Below, one piece after another: positions 53,437 to 62,931 of a stretch of 64,000 bases of DNA. The notes beneath the pieces are model-generated. The model saw nothing but the letters and a program-made list of their open reading frames with translations, was not told the DNA's origin and searched no databases. The stretch spans positions 1,302,001-1,366,000 of the forward strand of contig NZ_LR134356.1 of the NCBI RefSeq assembly GCF_900637195.1, written 5' to 3'. Each line of letters begins with the position of its first letter. The stretch's first letter is position 1. Source of the stretch: Mycolicibacterium aurum (GTDB lineage Bacteria > Actinomycetota > Actinomycetes > Mycobacteriales > Mycobacteriaceae). A program made the position numbers and the translations under genes.

Positions 53437-54504
53437 ATGTTCACTGAAACTTTGACCAAGCGGGGGCGGCGGTCGGCCTTACTGGACCTGCTGACCGGTC
53501 CGCATGGCGTGGACCGCTACACCGAGCTGGTCGACCCCACCTGGACGCGGCGTCAGGCCCGGGCCCGGGTGATCGGGGTTCGGCGCACCACGCCGCGCAG
53601 TGTCACGCTGACCTTGGCGCCCAACCGGGCATTCGCCGGCTTCAAGGCCGGCCAACACATCAACGTGTCCGTCGAGATCGACGGGCGCCGCCGCACGAGG
53701 CCGTACTCGCCGGCCAACGCGCAAGGCGACCCCTACATCGAGCTGACGGTCGGCCGGCACGACGGCGGGCTCGTCTCGAACTATCTGTACGAGCACGCGC
53801 GCACCGGCATGATCGTCGGCCTGGACTCGGTGGGCGGAGACTTCACGCTGCCTGCCGCGGGGGCCGGACGGATCCTGTTCGTCTCCGGCGGCAGCGGCAT
53901 CACGCCCGTCATGTCGATGCTGCGCACCCTGCGTGCACGGCGGCACACCGGGGAGGTGGCGTTCGTCCACTACGCACGTTCGCAGGACGAAGCGTGCTAC
54001 CGCGACGAGCTCGCCGAGATCGCCCGCGCGATGCCGAACGTCGCGGTGATTCGCGGGTTCACGCGCACGCCCGCAGGCTCGGACGTCGACGGCCGTTTCG
54101 GGACGGGGCATCTGCCCGCCACGATGGCCAACCCGGACGCGGTGTACGTCTGCGGTCCGCCCGCGCTCGTCGACGCGGTCCGGGAGATTTTCCCGAATGC
54201 CGCGTCCGAGAGCTTCGTTCCGCCGGTCTTCGATCTGACCGCTGAATCCTCGGGCGGGAAAGTCACTTTCACCGACAGTGCGGTCGAGATCACCGATGAC
54301 GGTCGACCCCTGCTCGTTCAGGCCGAGGACGCCGGCCTGACTCCCGAGAGTGGTTGCCGAATGGGCATCTGCTTCTCCTGCACCCGCCGCAAGACCAGCG
54401 GCGTCGTGCGCAACGTCGTCACCGGGGCGGTGTCGTCCACCGAAGAAGAAGACGTACAGATCTGCGTCACTGCCCCCGTCGGCGACGTCGACATTGCCCT
54501 CTAG
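53437..54504 (+). CDS. Ferredoxin-type NAD(P)H reductase for acyl desaturation (Rv3230c-like), 355 aa
   Basis: FAD domain (RTRPYSPANAQGDPYIELTV), NAD domain (ILFVSGGSGITPVMSMLRTL, YVCGPPALVDAV), and C-terminal plant-type [2Fe-2S] domain (SGCRMGICFSCTRRKTSGVV with a final Cys in VQICVTAP). It feeds electrons to the DesA3-type desaturase encoded 66 bp downstream, as Rv3230c does for Rv3229c. I chose ATG 53437 (MFTETLTKRGRRSALLD). Confidence 0.92.
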   Translation: MFTETLTKRGRRSALLDLLTGPHGVDRYTELVDPTWTRRQARARVIGVRRTTPRSVTLTLAPNRAFAGFKAGQHINVSVEIDGRRRTRPYSPANAQGDPYIELTVGRHDGGLVSNYLYEHARTGMIVGLDSVGGDFTLPAAGAGRILFVSGGSGITPVMSMLRTLRARRHTGEVAFVHYARSQDEACYRDELAEIARAMPNVAVIRGFTRTPAGSDVDGRFGTGHLPATMANPDAVYVCGPPALVDAVREIFPNAASESFVPPVFDLTAESSGGKVTFTDSAVEITDDGRPLLVQAEDAGLTPESGCRMGICFSCTRRKTSGVVRNVVTGAVSSTEEEDVQICVTAPVGDVDIAL

Positions 54505-54570
54505 ATCCCAACCCGCCGCCGAAATGCTTTCACTGTAAGCAATCTCGGCAGTACTGAGAGGTAGGACATC

Positions 54571-55716
54571 ATGACTGACATTCTGGAACCCACCACCGAG
54601 ACCACCCACGCCGCCGAAGCCGCGACGTCCGCACAGCAGCGGACCCTCAGCAAGACGGTCGGGGGCAAGACCGTCACGCTGACCCCCGAGCAGGCCGATG
54701 CGTTCGGCCGCGAGCTCGACGCGCTGAAGGAGAGCGTCATCGCCGACCTCGGCGAACGCGACGCCACATACATCCGCAACATGATCAAAGCCCAGCGTGG
54801 CCTCGAAATCGGGGGCAGGGCATTGCTTTTCGGCGGCATCTTCCCGCCGTTCTGGCTCGCGGGCACGGCCATGCTCGGCCTGAGCAAGATCATCGACAAC
54901 ATGGAGATCGGCCACAACGTCATGCACGGCCAGTACGACTGGATGGGCGACCCGGCGATCTCCAGCCAGGGCTTCGAATGGGACACCGCCTGCCCGGCCG
55001 ATCAGTGGCGGCATTCGCACAACTACATGCACCACACGTACACCAACATCGTCGGGCTGGATCGCGACATCGGCTACGGAATCCTGCGGATGAGCTCCGA
55101 CCAGAGGTGGCGGCCGTACTACCTGGGCAACCCGGTGTACGCGTTCCTGCTGATGGTCCTGTTCCAGTACGGCGTCGCCCTGCACGAGCTGGAGAGCGAG
55201 AAGATCGCCTCCGGTGAGATCACGCTGACGGACAAGAAGGAGATCCTCAGCGGCATCTGGGCCAAGACCAAGCGGCAGACCCTCAAGGACTATGTGGCGT
55301 TCCCGTTGCTGGCCGGCCCGTTCGCGCCGTGGGTGTTCGCGGGCAACATGACCGCCAACCTGATGCGCAACGTGTGGTCGTACATGATCATCTTCTGCGG
55401 GCACTTCCCCGAGGATGTCCAGGAGTTCTCCATCGAGGAGACGAAGGCCGAGACCCGCGGGCAGTGGTACTTCCGCCAGGTGCTCGGGTCGGCGAACCTC
55501 ACCGGCGGAAAGCTGTTCCACATCCTGTCCGGCAACTTGTCCTTCCAGATCGAGCATCACCTGTTCCCCGACATCCCCGCCTTCCGCCACGCGGAGATCG
55601 CGCCCAAGGTGCAGGAGATCTGCGAGCGCTACGGCGTGCCCTACAACAAGGGCCCGCTGCCACACCAGTTCGCGACCGTCGTGCGCAAGATCGTGAAGTT
55701 CGCGCTTCCCTTCTGA
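54571..55716 (+). CDS. desA3: Membrane-bound acyl-CoA (stearoyl-CoA delta-9) desaturase DesA3-like, 381 aa
   Basis: The three histidine boxes of membrane desaturases are present: GHNVMHGQYDW, HSHNYMHHTYTN and SFQIEHHLFPDIPA. Hydrophobic segments include IGGRALLFGGIFPPFWLAGT and YAFLLMVLFQYGVAL. It introduces a double bond in stearoyl-CoA to make oleic acid, the precursor of tuberculostearic acid, using the reductase encoded just upstream. A terminator hairpin follows its stop. Confidence 0.93.
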   Translation: MTDILEPTTETTHAAEAATSAQQRTLSKTVGGKTVTLTPEQADAFGRELDALKESVIADLGERDATYIRNMIKAQRGLEIGGRALLFGGIFPPFWLAGTAMLGLSKIIDNMEIGHNVMHGQYDWMGDPAISSQGFEWDTACPADQWRHSHNYMHHTYTNIVGLDRDIGYGILRMSSDQRWRPYYLGNPVYAFLLMVLFQYGVALHELESEKIASGEITLTDKKEILSGIWAKTKRQTLKDYVAFPLLAGPFAPWVFAGNMTANLMRNVWSYMIIFCGHFPEDVQEFSIEETKAETRGQWYFRQVLGSANLTGGKLFHILSGNLSFQIEHHLFPDIPAFRHAEIAPKVQEICERYGVPYNKGPLPHQFATVVRKIVKFALPF

Positions 55717-55725
55717 GCCGGCCGT

Positions 55726-55765
55726 AACGGCATTCCGCGCGGGATCCACCGCGGGGAATGCCGTT
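55726..55765 (+). terminator. Intrinsic terminator after the desaturase gene
   Basis: AACGGCATTCC (55726-55736) pairs with GGAATGCCGTT (55755-55765), an 11-bp perfect stem that can extend inward with GCG/CGC pairs. It lies 9 bp after the stop and is followed by TCGCGCG, not a T-run. Confidence 0.75.
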
Positions 55766-55852
55766 TCGCGCGCCGGACGTAGGTCTTGTCGCGACGTCCT
55801 CGCCATGGTGGGGTGGGCCAGGGTCGGCCCATCTTGATGGAAGGAAGCGTTC

Positions 55853-56284
55853 ATGCGTGCTGCGTTGGCGGCGGTGTCGGTGTCGGTAATGGCTGTGGGA
55901 GCCGTGAGTGGAATGGGCGTTGCCTGGGCGCAGCCGCCGGTGCCCAGCGCCGGTGAGCTGACGGGCGAACTGCAGCAGGTGCTCAACACCGGAGCCCCCG
56001 CAGGTGACCGCGCCGCGAAGTTGGAAGGCGGGGATGCCGCCCTGCCGACCGCGGACAACATCGCCAACCGGCTGAACGCCTATGGCGGCCTGCTGAACTG
56101 GCAGGTGCAGAACCCGGCCCTCAACGGCGATCGGCTCGACGCGCAGCTGGCAGTCACCATCCCGATCTGGGGTACCAAGACCCATGACATCTACTGGGTC
56201 GACCAGGGTGGCACCTGGAAGCTGTCGAATGCCTCCGCATGTGTGATCGCCACGGACGCAGCGGGTGTCGCCTGCACCGTCTGA
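55853..56284 (+). CDS. Secreted low-molecular-weight antigen, MTB12-like, 143 aa
   Basis: Signal peptide MRAALAAVSVSVMAVGAVSG, then MGVAWAQPPVPSAGEL (cleavage after AWA). The mature domain (LNTGAPAGDRAAKLEGGDAA, IYWVDQGGTWKLSNASACVI) matches the MTB12/CFP-2 secreted antigen family as I remember it, with two C-terminal Cys likely bonded. The fold is NTF2-like; biological role unknown. GGAAGGAAG lies just before ATG 55853. Confidence 0.87.
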   Translation: MRAALAAVSVSVMAVGAVSGMGVAWAQPPVPSAGELTGELQQVLNTGAPAGDRAAKLEGGDAALPTADNIANRLNAYGGLLNWQVQNPALNGDRLDAQLAVTIPIWGTKTHDIYWVDQGGTWKLSNASACVIATDAAGVACTV

Positions 56285-56330
56285 CCTGTGACCGCCGAGA
56301 CGCCGTGGCGCGGGTCCGGCTGAATCGGTC

Positions 56331-57911
56331 CTATTGCAGCGCGCCGACCGGCACGTCGTCGCCGTCGGCGTCATCCATCGGCAGGGGATCTGGTTCGGCT
56401 GAACCTGCGCCGTCGTCGCGGTTCTTGCGGCGCGCGTCCAGCAGTGCGTCGACGGCGAATACCACCAGCAACGAGACACCGAACGCCGGATAGATCACAC
56501 CGGCGACGACGGCGAGGGCGGTGACAACGAGCGTGGTGCGCCTCGGTGTCCGGGCCCGTGTCGTCTCGCTGGTGGGGCCGGGTACGCCAGACTTGCCCGC
56601 AGGGCGGCGCTTCCACCACATCAGCAGTCCGGTACCGATCATGATCCAGATACCCAGGCACGCCACCGTTGCCGAGATCCGGGTCAGCACCCCCCACTGA
56701 TTGCCCATGTGCATCGCAATGCCGAAGCTCGTCGCAGTGCCCAGGGCGCCGCTCTGCTCCGCGGTGGCGTTGGCGATCGTCTCGCCGGTGAACTGATCCA
56801 GATACAGCGTGCGCTGCTCCGACAGCTTCTGCGGCCATGCGTTGACGACGGCGTAGCTGCCGTAGGTGGTCTGGTCACCGTCGGTCGAGTCCGACGGGGG
56901 CATGATCGCGTAGCCGGGAACCATGTTCTCGCTCTTGGCGATTCGGTCGATGTCCGCGAAAGGAAGTGTTGCGGGCAGCCCGTCGGGCGGTGCCGATGCC
57001 GGGACGGTCTCGTCGGTGGCGGCCCACGCGATCCGCCGGCCGAGGCGGTCGAAGTCGCCGAGCTGGGCCGGCGTGGACGCGGCCTCCACTTCGCTCGACG
57101 GTGTGACCGTGGCGCTGAACGCGCGCCAGTTCTCGCCCCAGTATCGCGACCAGGTCAGGCCGGACAGGATGTAGCAGACCAGGATCACCGCGACCACGAC
57201 TCCGGTCAGTGCATGCACATCGCGCCACCGGATACGGCCGCCCCTACCCCAGCGCACGGTGAACAGCGGTTTGGCACTCTCGAGGGCGCGGGGCCACCAC
57301 AGATAGATGCCACTGGCCAGAAGCACCAGGATCCAGCAGGCGGTCAACTCCATCCACAGGTTGCCGATGCCGACCGGGATCGTGGCATCCGGGTAGGCCT
57401 GGGCATCGATCAGATGGCCCAGCGACGGCAGGTTGACCTGCGGTCCGTCGTTGCCGAACATCCGGTGCACGTTGTTGGCGAAGCCGATCAGGCCGGACAG
57501 CGCATCACGCTGGCCCAGATACCGTCCGGTGTACGGATCGATGAAGACCTGGGTGAGATTGCTCTCACCGTGCGGATACGACGTCGCGTCCGGGGCCAGG
57601 AAGTCGACGCGTGTGGCGCGATCCGGCGACGCCGGCGGTGTCACGGCGTCGAACACATAGTCGGGACCGACTTGGCGCTCGGCGGTGGCGATCTGCTGAT
57701 CCAACGGAACGGTCTGCGCGCCCTGCCCCACGTGGATCAGGTCCCGGTTCAGCAGCGAGTCGAGCGGCCCGGTGTAGAGGATGACCAGGCCCGACAACGA
57801 CAACACGATCAGCACGGGTGCGGTGAACAACGCCACCCAGAAGTGCAGCCGCCACATCCGCCGCAATACCGCGGCATCGCCGCGCCGCGTTGATGCCACC
57901 GTCGTCGCCAT
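56331..57911 (-). CDS. PepSY-associated membrane protein, 526 aa
   Basis: Four or more membrane helices in the PepSY_TM order: MWRLHFWVALFTAPVLIVLS, LWMELTACWILVLLASGIYL, LTGVVVAVILVCYILSGLTW, LGIWIMIGTGLLMWWKRRPA. Two periplasmic PepSY-like segments carry QVFIDPYTGRYLGQRDALSG and RTLYLDQFTGETIANATAEQ. Similar proteins (PiuB/YcnJ neighbours) act in iron or copper uptake and ferric or cupric reduction. It lies downstream of sigC and has its own copy of the GGGAACT/CCGAC promoter. Role in copper homeostasis is inferred from context. Confidence 0.85.
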   Translation of the reverse strand: MATTVASTRRGDAAVLRRMWRLHFWVALFTAPVLIVLSLSGLVILYTGPLDSLLNRDLIHVGQGAQTVPLDQQIATAERQVGPDYVFDAVTPPASPDRATRVDFLAPDATSYPHGESNLTQVFIDPYTGRYLGQRDALSGLIGFANNVHRMFGNDGPQVNLPSLGHLIDAQAYPDATIPVGIGNLWMELTACWILVLLASGIYLWWPRALESAKPLFTVRWGRGGRIRWRDVHALTGVVVAVILVCYILSGLTWSRYWGENWRAFSATVTPSSEVEAASTPAQLGDFDRLGRRIAWAATDETVPASAPPDGLPATLPFADIDRIAKSENMVPGYAIMPPSDSTDGDQTTYGSYAVVNAWPQKLSEQRTLYLDQFTGETIANATAEQSGALGTATSFGIAMHMGNQWGVLTRISATVACLGIWIMIGTGLLMWWKRRPAGKSGVPGPTSETTRARTPRRTTLVVTALAVVAGVIYPAFGVSLLVVFAVDALLDARRKNRDDGAGSAEPDPLPMDDADGDDVPVGALQ

Positions 57912-57961
57912 CTCGCCCTCTCATGCCGCGCTGCGTCCTGTGCAGCGCGTTCGAGGGTTTG

Positions 57962-57987
57962 GTCGGATGCCGCGGCGAGAAGTTCCC
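57962..57987 (-). promoter_or_regulatory. ECF-type promoter for pepSY (copy 2 of shared motif)
   Basis: On the minus strand GGGAACT (57987-57981), 14 nt, then CCGAC (57966-57962). The -10 flank GGCATCCGACCAA is identical to that of the ctpB promoter. It lies between the sigC stop and the pepSY start. Confidence 0.6.
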
Positions 57988-57993
57988 GCGAGT

Positions 57994-58554
57994 TCAGCCG
58001 GTCTGGTCGGTGCGGCCGGTGCGGTGGACCGCGGCCATCAGATCCTCACGGGCACGCGCCACGCGAGACCGAATGGTGCCCACCGGGCAGGCACACACTT
58101 CGGCGGCCTCGGCATAGGACAGGCCCAGCACCTGGGTCAGCAGCAGGGCGTGCCTGCGATCGTCGTCGAGGCCGTCGAGCAGGAGCCGGACCTCCACCAG
58201 ATTCTCGAACCCGTCGGCGGACCGGCGGCTCGCCAGCAGTGCCTCGACATCGACGGTGTGCTGGGTGCGGGGGCGTGCCTGGTTGCGCCGGATCTGGTCG
58301 ACGACGACGCGACGGGCGATGGACAACAGCCAGGTGCGCGCCGAGGAGCGGCCGGTGAACCGCGGCAGCGACGCGATGGCACGCAGGTAGGTCTCCTGGG
58401 TGAGGTCGTCTGCGGTGCCCGGGTCGCCGAGGTAGGCGACAGAGCGCCAGACGTCGCGTTGCGTTGCCTTGATGAAGGCATCGAGGGCGGCGTCGTCACC
58501 TCGGCCGGCGGCCAATGCCAGAGAGGTAACGTGGTCCTCGTCGCCGGATGTCAC
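57994..58554 (-). CDS. sigC: ECF RNA polymerase sigma factor SigC, 186 aa
   Basis: Region 2: [60 protein letters not shown]. Region 4: [20 protein letters not shown] and [19 protein letters not shown]. Sequence and length match M. tuberculosis SigC (185 aa) closely as I recall it. Start GTG 58554 ([17 protein letters not shown]). No anti-sigma gene is adjacent. In M. tuberculosis SigC is linked to copper acquisition genes including ctpB; here ctpB is the direct divergent neighbour, so regulator and targets are physically joined. Confidence 0.9.
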   Translation of the reverse strand: MTSGDEDHVTSLALAAGRGDDAALDAFIKATQRDVWRSVAYLGDPGTADDLTQETYLRAIASLPRFTGRSSARTWLLSIARRVVVDQIRRNQARPRTQHTVDVEALLASRRSADGFENLVEVRLLLDGLDDDRRHALLLTQVLGLSYAEAAEVCACPVGTIRSRVARAREDLMAAVHRTGRTDQTG

Positions 58555-58592
58555 CCGCAGAACTGTAGTAGATGGCCCGTGAAATGCCGTCC

Positions 58593-58619
58593 GGGAACTC
58601 TTCGGCGGTGGCATCCGAC
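58593..58619 (+). promoter_or_regulatory. ECF-type promoter for ctpB (copy 1 of shared motif)
   Basis: GGGAACT (58593-58599), 15 nt, CCGAC (58615-58619). A start site about 10 nt downstream would fall at the GTG of the leader frame at 58630. Confidence 0.6.
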
Positions 58620-58629
58620 CAATCATCTG

Positions 58630-58668
58630 GTGGATGGTCCCATCGGAAATGGTGAGGTATTGACGTGA
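58630..58668 (+). CDS. Putative 12-codon leader peptide of ctpB
   Basis: GTG 58630 opens a frame [16 protein letters not shown] whose TGA overlaps the ctpB GTG (GTGA). Its start is 11 nt after the end of the putative -10, so it could be read from a leaderless mRNA and re-initiate on ctpB. A matching 12-codon frame precedes the DUF5134 gene. No Cys or His is present. Expression is unproven. Confidence 0.4.
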   Translation: MDGPIGNGEVLT

Positions 58669-60908
58669 CCGTCTCGGTCGCCCCAGACAGCGTCCAGCGC
58701 TTCCAGTTCGACGTGGACGGGATGTCGTGCGGTTCGTGCGCGGCCCGGGTCGAGACGACGCTCAACAAGGTCGACGGCGTGCATGCGTCGGTGAATTTCG
58801 CCACCAGAGTCGCCACCGTCGACGCACCCCTCGGCGTCGACATCGATGACCTGTGCCGGTTGGTGACCGCCGCGGGCTACCCCGCGCAACCTCGGCAGAG
58901 TGCTGCGGAGTCCGACGCCGACCCCGACGAACGCTACGCACGCAGCCTGCTTGTGCGGCTGGCCGTCGCAGCGGTCCTGTTCGTCCCCTTGGCCGACCTG
59001 TCGGTGATGTTCGCGGTCGTGCCCGACACCCGCTTCACCGGGTGGCAGTGGGTGTTGACGGCATTGGCGGCACCGATCGTGACGTGGGCGGCCTGGCCGT
59101 TCCATGCGGCCGCGGTCCGCAACGCCCGCCACGGCATGGCCACCATGGAGACGTTGATCTCGATCGGCGTCACCGCCGCCACGGTGTGGTCGCTCGCCAC
59201 CATGTTCTCCGGTTCCGTCTGGGGCGGGCAGTCGGGTGAGACCGAGGGCGTGATCGACGCGCTGCTGGGCAGTGACTCCATCTACCTCGAGGTCGCAGCC
59301 GGGGTCACGGTCTTCATCCTGGCGGGGCGCTACTTCGAGGCGCGCGCGAAATCCAAGGCAGGCAGCGCGTTGCGGGCACTGGCCGCACTCGGTGCGAAGT
59401 CGGTGTCGATCCTGCTCGACGACGACACCGAGATGGAGATCCCGGCGACCGAACTGAAGGAGGGCAGGCGATTCGTCGTACGCCCCGGCCAGACGATCGC
59501 CGCGGACGGCCTGGTGATCGAGGGCTCCGCGGCGGTCGACATGAGCGCGATGACGGGCGAGTCGCGCCCCGCCGACGTGGCTCCCGGCGGCAGCGTCATC
59601 GGCGGAACGGTGGTACTCGACGGCCGCCTGATCGTGGAAGCCGCGGCGGTCGGCGCCGACACGCATTTCGCGGGCATGGTGCGCCTGGTCGAAGAGGCGC
59701 AAACGCAGAAGGCGAATGCACAGCGTCTGGCCGACCGGATCTCGGCGGTGTTCGTACCTATCGTGCTGACGCTGGCGGTCTTGACCGCCGTCGGGTGGAT
59801 CGCAGCGACCGGTGACGTCCACCGCGGTGTGGCGGCCGCGCTCGCGGTGGTGGTGATCGCCTGCCCGTGTGCACTGGGCCTGGCGACACCGACGGCCATG
59901 ATGGTGGCCTCGGGTCGCGGGGCGCAGCTCGGGATCTTCCTGAAAGGACATCAGGCGCTGGAAGCGATCCGCGCCATCGACACCGTGATCTTCGACAAGA
60001 CCGGCACCCTGACCACGGGCCAGGCCGCGGTCACCGCCGTGGTCGCGGCCGCGGGTCAGGACGAGGACCAGATCCTCGAGCTGGCCGCGGCGGTCGAGTC
60101 GGGCTCCGAGCACGTCCTCGCGCGGGCGGTCGTCGGCTCTCTCGGCGACCGGAAGCACCGCCCGGTCACCGACTTTCACGCTCACACCGGCAACGGTGTC
60201 AGCGGCACCGTCGACGGTGTGCACGTCGCGGTGGGTCGGCCCGCGTGGGTGGACAAAGGGCGAGTGGTGCCGGCAGATCTCGCGATCGCCCGTAAAGAGA
60301 GTGAGTCCCGAGGCGAGACAGTGGTTTTCGTCTCGGTGGACGACGTCGTGTGCGGCGCACTGACCATCGCCGACGGCGTCAAGGACTCCGCCGCTGCGGC
60401 TGTGGCCGCGCTGCACGCAGCGGGCCTGAGGACTGTGCTGGTGACCGGCGACAACGCCCGCACCGCCGAGGTGATCGCCGCGCAGGTGGGCATCGACGAG
60501 GTGGTGGCCGAGGTGCTTCCCGAAGGAAAGGTCGAGGTCATCGACAGGCTGCGCCAGCAGGGTCGGGTGGTGGCGATGGTCGGTGACGGCATCAACGACG
60601 GCCCGGCGCTTGCCCGTGCCGACCTCGGACTGGCGATCGGCCGCGGCACCGACGTCGCCATCGGCGCGGCCGACATCATCCTTGTCCGTGACGATCTCAG
60701 CGCGGTACCGCTGGCCCTCGGGTTGGCCCGCGAGACGATCCGCACCATCCGGATGAACATGGTGTGGGCATTCGGCTACAACGTGGCCGCCATTCCGGTG
60801 GCGATGGCGGGGTTGCTCAACCCGCTGATCGCCGGCGCCGCGATGGCATTCTCGTCGTTTCTGGTGGTGTCGAACAGCTTGCGGATCAAGAAGTTCGGTC
60901 GCCGCTGA
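58665..60908 (+). CDS. ctpB: Copper-type P1B ATPase, CtpB/CtpA family, 747 aa
   Basis: N-terminal heavy-metal domain with [14 protein letters not shown] (CxxC) at about residues 17-30. Then come the TGES actuator loop ([10 protein letters not shown]), the transmembrane metal site [11 protein letters not shown] (CPC), the phosphorylation motif [10 protein letters not shown], and the hinge [26 protein letters not shown] is the last-helix M/S motif of Cu(I) ATPases. Length fits CtpB (about 750). The neighbour at 60.9-62.9 kb resembles Rv0102, next to ctpB (Rv0103c) in M. tuberculosis, which favours CtpB over CtpA. Starts GTG 58665. Confidence 0.88.
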   Translation: MTVSVAPDSVQRFQFDVDGMSCGSCAARVETTLNKVDGVHASVNFATRVATVDAPLGVDIDDLCRLVTAAGYPAQPRQSAAESDADPDERYARSLLVRLAVAAVLFVPLADLSVMFAVVPDTRFTGWQWVLTALAAPIVTWAAWPFHAAAVRNARHGMATMETLISIGVTAATVWSLATMFSGSVWGGQSGETEGVIDALLGSDSIYLEVAAGVTVFILAGRYFEARAKSKAGSALRALAALGAKSVSILLDDDTEMEIPATELKEGRRFVVRPGQTIAADGLVIEGSAAVDMSAMTGESRPADVAPGGSVIGGTVVLDGRLIVEAAAVGADTHFAGMVRLVEEAQTQKANAQRLADRISAVFVPIVLTLAVLTAVGWIAATGDVHRGVAAALAVVVIACPCALGLATPTAMMVASGRGAQLGIFLKGHQALEAIRAIDTVIFDKTGTLTTGQAAVTAVVAAAGQDEDQILELAAAVESGSEHVLARAVVGSLGDRKHRPVTDFHAHTGNGVSGTVDGVHVAVGRPAWVDKGRVVPADLAIARKESESRGETVVFVSVDDVVCGALTIADGVKDSAAAAVAALHAAGLRTVLVTGDNARTAEVIAAQVGIDEVVAEVLPEGKVEVIDRLRQQGRVVAMVGDGINDGPALARADLGLAIGRGTDVAIGAADIILVRDDLSAVPLALGLARETIRTIRMNMVWAFGYNVAAIPVAMAGLLNPLIAGAAMAFSSFLVVSNSLRIKKFGRR

Positions 60909-60915
60909 CGGCCGC

Positions 60916-62865
60916 CTATTTTCGGGTACGCGCGAGCTCGCTGAGCATGGCGTTGTACGCGTCGAGATCGTCGTCGTAGCCACTGTCGGAGTGCTTGTCG
61001 TGGCGGTCCCCGGCTCGGCGGTCCTGGCGTGCCCACTGCGCCACCAGTGCGATGACGACGATGATCACCGGCAGTTCGCTTGCCCCCCAGGCGATTGCGC
61101 CACCAAGATGCTGGTCGTCGGTGAGGTTCGCCATCCACGGCAGAGCCAGATGCCCGTAGAAGGTGCCACCGAGGGTGTCCGTCATCGTCATCGTCGCAAT
61201 GCCGAAGAACGCGTGGAACGGCATGACCGCGAACAGCAGGCCCAGCCGTCCCAGGAATGGCAGGCGCTTGGGCCCGGGGTCCACGCCGACGATGCCCCAG
61301 TAGTAGAGGTAGCCGACGAGGAGGAAATGCAGAGTCATCAGTTCGTGACCCCAGTGGTACCGCACGAGTGTGTCGAACAGCGGGGTGAAGTACACCAGGT
61401 ACAGCGAGCCGACGAATGCGGTGAACGCGGTGACCGGGTGCGAGGCAAACCTGGTGACCGGCGAATGGACGAACCACTGGATCCACTCGCGCGGTCCCGG
61501 CGGCTGGTCACCGTGGGCGGCCGGCAGCACCCGCAGTGCCAACGTCACCGGTGCGCCGAGCACGAGCAGCACCGGGATGAACATGTTGAGCGCCATGTGT
61601 TCGGCCATGTGCACGCTGAACATCGCCGATCCGTAGGCCCGCACCCCGGAACTGGTCACGACGAGCAGCGCCAGGGTGCCGATCATCCAGGCGATGGTGC
61701 GCCCCACGGGCCAGGTGTCCCCGCGCCGACGCAGCCGCGCGACACCGAAGAGGTAGGCCAGCATCAGCACCAAGGCGGCCACCCCGAACAGTGGATCGAA
61801 TCGCCAGTACGTGACCAGGTGCACGACGCTCACCGGCCCCGGGAGTTCGTACCCCAGGAAGACGTCCCACGCCGTGAAGCTCTCGACGAGAAAGCGCGTG
61901 GCGGGCTGCACCGCCATCGCAGCGATGCCGCCGACGATGCCGATCATGGCGACCGCGCTGAGCACCACAACCGGTGCGGGAGCGGTGCGTCCGGTCATCA
62001 GGAGAACTGCGTCGACCGCGCAGAGCACGGCCAGCACCGCGCAGGTCGCGACCGCGAGGCGGCCGTACCCGGTGGCCCACACCGACGTCCCGCTGACCAT
62101 CAGGCCGGCAAGGGCTGCCCCGTAGATCACCGCCGCGGAACCCGCCGCGACGCACATCATCTGGACTCGGTTCCGCAGACGGTCGGGCAGCGGCGGGGTG
62201 ATCGCGGCAGCGGTCTTGACGCCGATGAGGACCGCGATCGCCACGGTGAACACGATGACGGCGCTGGTGGCGAAGTCGTGGTCGGGACCCTCGCCGGCGT
62301 TGCCCGTCACGGGCACGGCGACCAGACCGATGAAGGAGGGGAGCAGAAGAAGGCAGTGCCCGAACCAGCGCAGTGTGAACCGGGATCCGATCGCCACGAT
62401 CGCGGCTGCGACAGCGGCCGCGCACCAGCCGCGGGCCGACTCCGATGCGCCCAGCGCATCACCCAGCGCGCCTTCGGTGACAACCTGAATGGCCGGAGCG
62501 CCTGCCGAATTGGCGGCATCGACCACCACCATCGTCGCCGCCAGCACGAACCACGCGATCGCCGCGCGCTCCACCCACAGGTGCACCCCGTAGGTTGGCG
62601 CATCGATCCGGCCGTCGTCGTCGGGCACGGCCGTCGTGACGATATAGACCACCAGCCCGGCCGTCATCGCCGCGGCAAGCGTGGCGGCGTAGTAGCCGAG
62701 GTACTCCGCCATGTTCGTGGCGGTCCCGGGGAAGGGCAGGCCGGCGGCGTCGAACCGGGCATGTCCGGATTCGGCCCCGTACACGGCCACCGCTGTGCCG
62801 ACGATGACGGCAGCCGCCGCGAATGTCGGGACAGTCCATGCGCGCCCCGGTGCCGCAATCCTCAT
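60916..62865 (-). CDS. CopD/CtaG-type membrane protein (Rv0102-like), 649 aa
   Basis: About 15 membrane helices. The N-terminal half resembles the CopD copper-uptake domain (YLGYYAATLAAAMTAGLVVY, RNRVQMMCVAAGSAAVIYGA). The C-terminal half resembles caa3-type CtaG assembly factors (FSVHMAEHMALNMFIPVLLV, HYWGHELMTLHFLLVGYLYY, FHAFFGIATMTMTDTLGGTF) with several membrane His and Met suited to copper. It probably moves copper into the cell or to cytochrome oxidase. Its stop is 7 bp from the convergent ctpB stop, as Rv0102 pairs with ctpB in M. tuberculosis. Confidence 0.88.
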   Translation of the reverse strand: MRIAAPGRAWTVPTFAAAAVIVGTAVAVYGAESGHARFDAAGLPFPGTATNMAEYLGYYAATLAAAMTAGLVVYIVTTAVPDDDGRIDAPTYGVHLWVERAAIAWFVLAATMVVVDAANSAGAPAIQVVTEGALGDALGASESARGWCAAAVAAAIVAIGSRFTLRWFGHCLLLLPSFIGLVAVPVTGNAGEGPDHDFATSAVIVFTVAIAVLIGVKTAAAITPPLPDRLRNRVQMMCVAAGSAAVIYGAALAGLMVSGTSVWATGYGRLAVATCAVLAVLCAVDAVLLMTGRTAPAPVVVLSAVAMIGIVGGIAAMAVQPATRFLVESFTAWDVFLGYELPGPVSVVHLVTYWRFDPLFGVAALVLMLAYLFGVARLRRRGDTWPVGRTIAWMIGTLALLVVTSSGVRAYGSAMFSVHMAEHMALNMFIPVLLVLGAPVTLALRVLPAAHGDQPPGPREWIQWFVHSPVTRFASHPVTAFTAFVGSLYLVYFTPLFDTLVRYHWGHELMTLHFLLVGYLYYWGIVGVDPGPKRLPFLGRLGLLFAVMPFHAFFGIATMTMTDTLGGTFYGHLALPWMANLTDDQHLGGAIAWGASELPVIIVVIALVAQWARQDRRAGDRHDKHSDSGYDDDLDAYNAMLSELARTRK

Positions 62866-62910
62866 ATCGGCCCTTCACTGAATGCAGGTCGGAGACCGAC
62901 CGCCGCAAGT

Positions 62911-62929
62911 CTACGACCGAACGTCGTAG
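62911..62929. promoter_or_regulatory. Perfect palindrome CTACGAC-N5-GTCGTAG
   Basis: A 7+5+7 inverted repeat lies just 2 bp upstream of the third GGGAACT element, between the divergent CopD/CtaG and DUF5134 genes. It suits a dimeric repressor such as a BlaI/CopY-type or other regulator; which protein binds is unknown. Confidence 0.55.
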
Positions 62930-62931
62930 TC

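Noticed and set aside
53479..56067. 862-codon open frame on the minus strand
   Set aside because: It is the antisense shadow of the reductase, desaturase and MTB12-like genes, whose motifs are unmistakable. Long reverse frames are common at this GC content.
58623..60983. 786-codon open frame opposite ctpB, and a 671-codon frame opposite the CopD/CtaG gene (60991-63006)
   Set aside because: Both translate to Arg/His/Asp-rich low-complexity sequence typical of shadows. The P-type ATPase and membrane protein on the other strands carry all family motifs.
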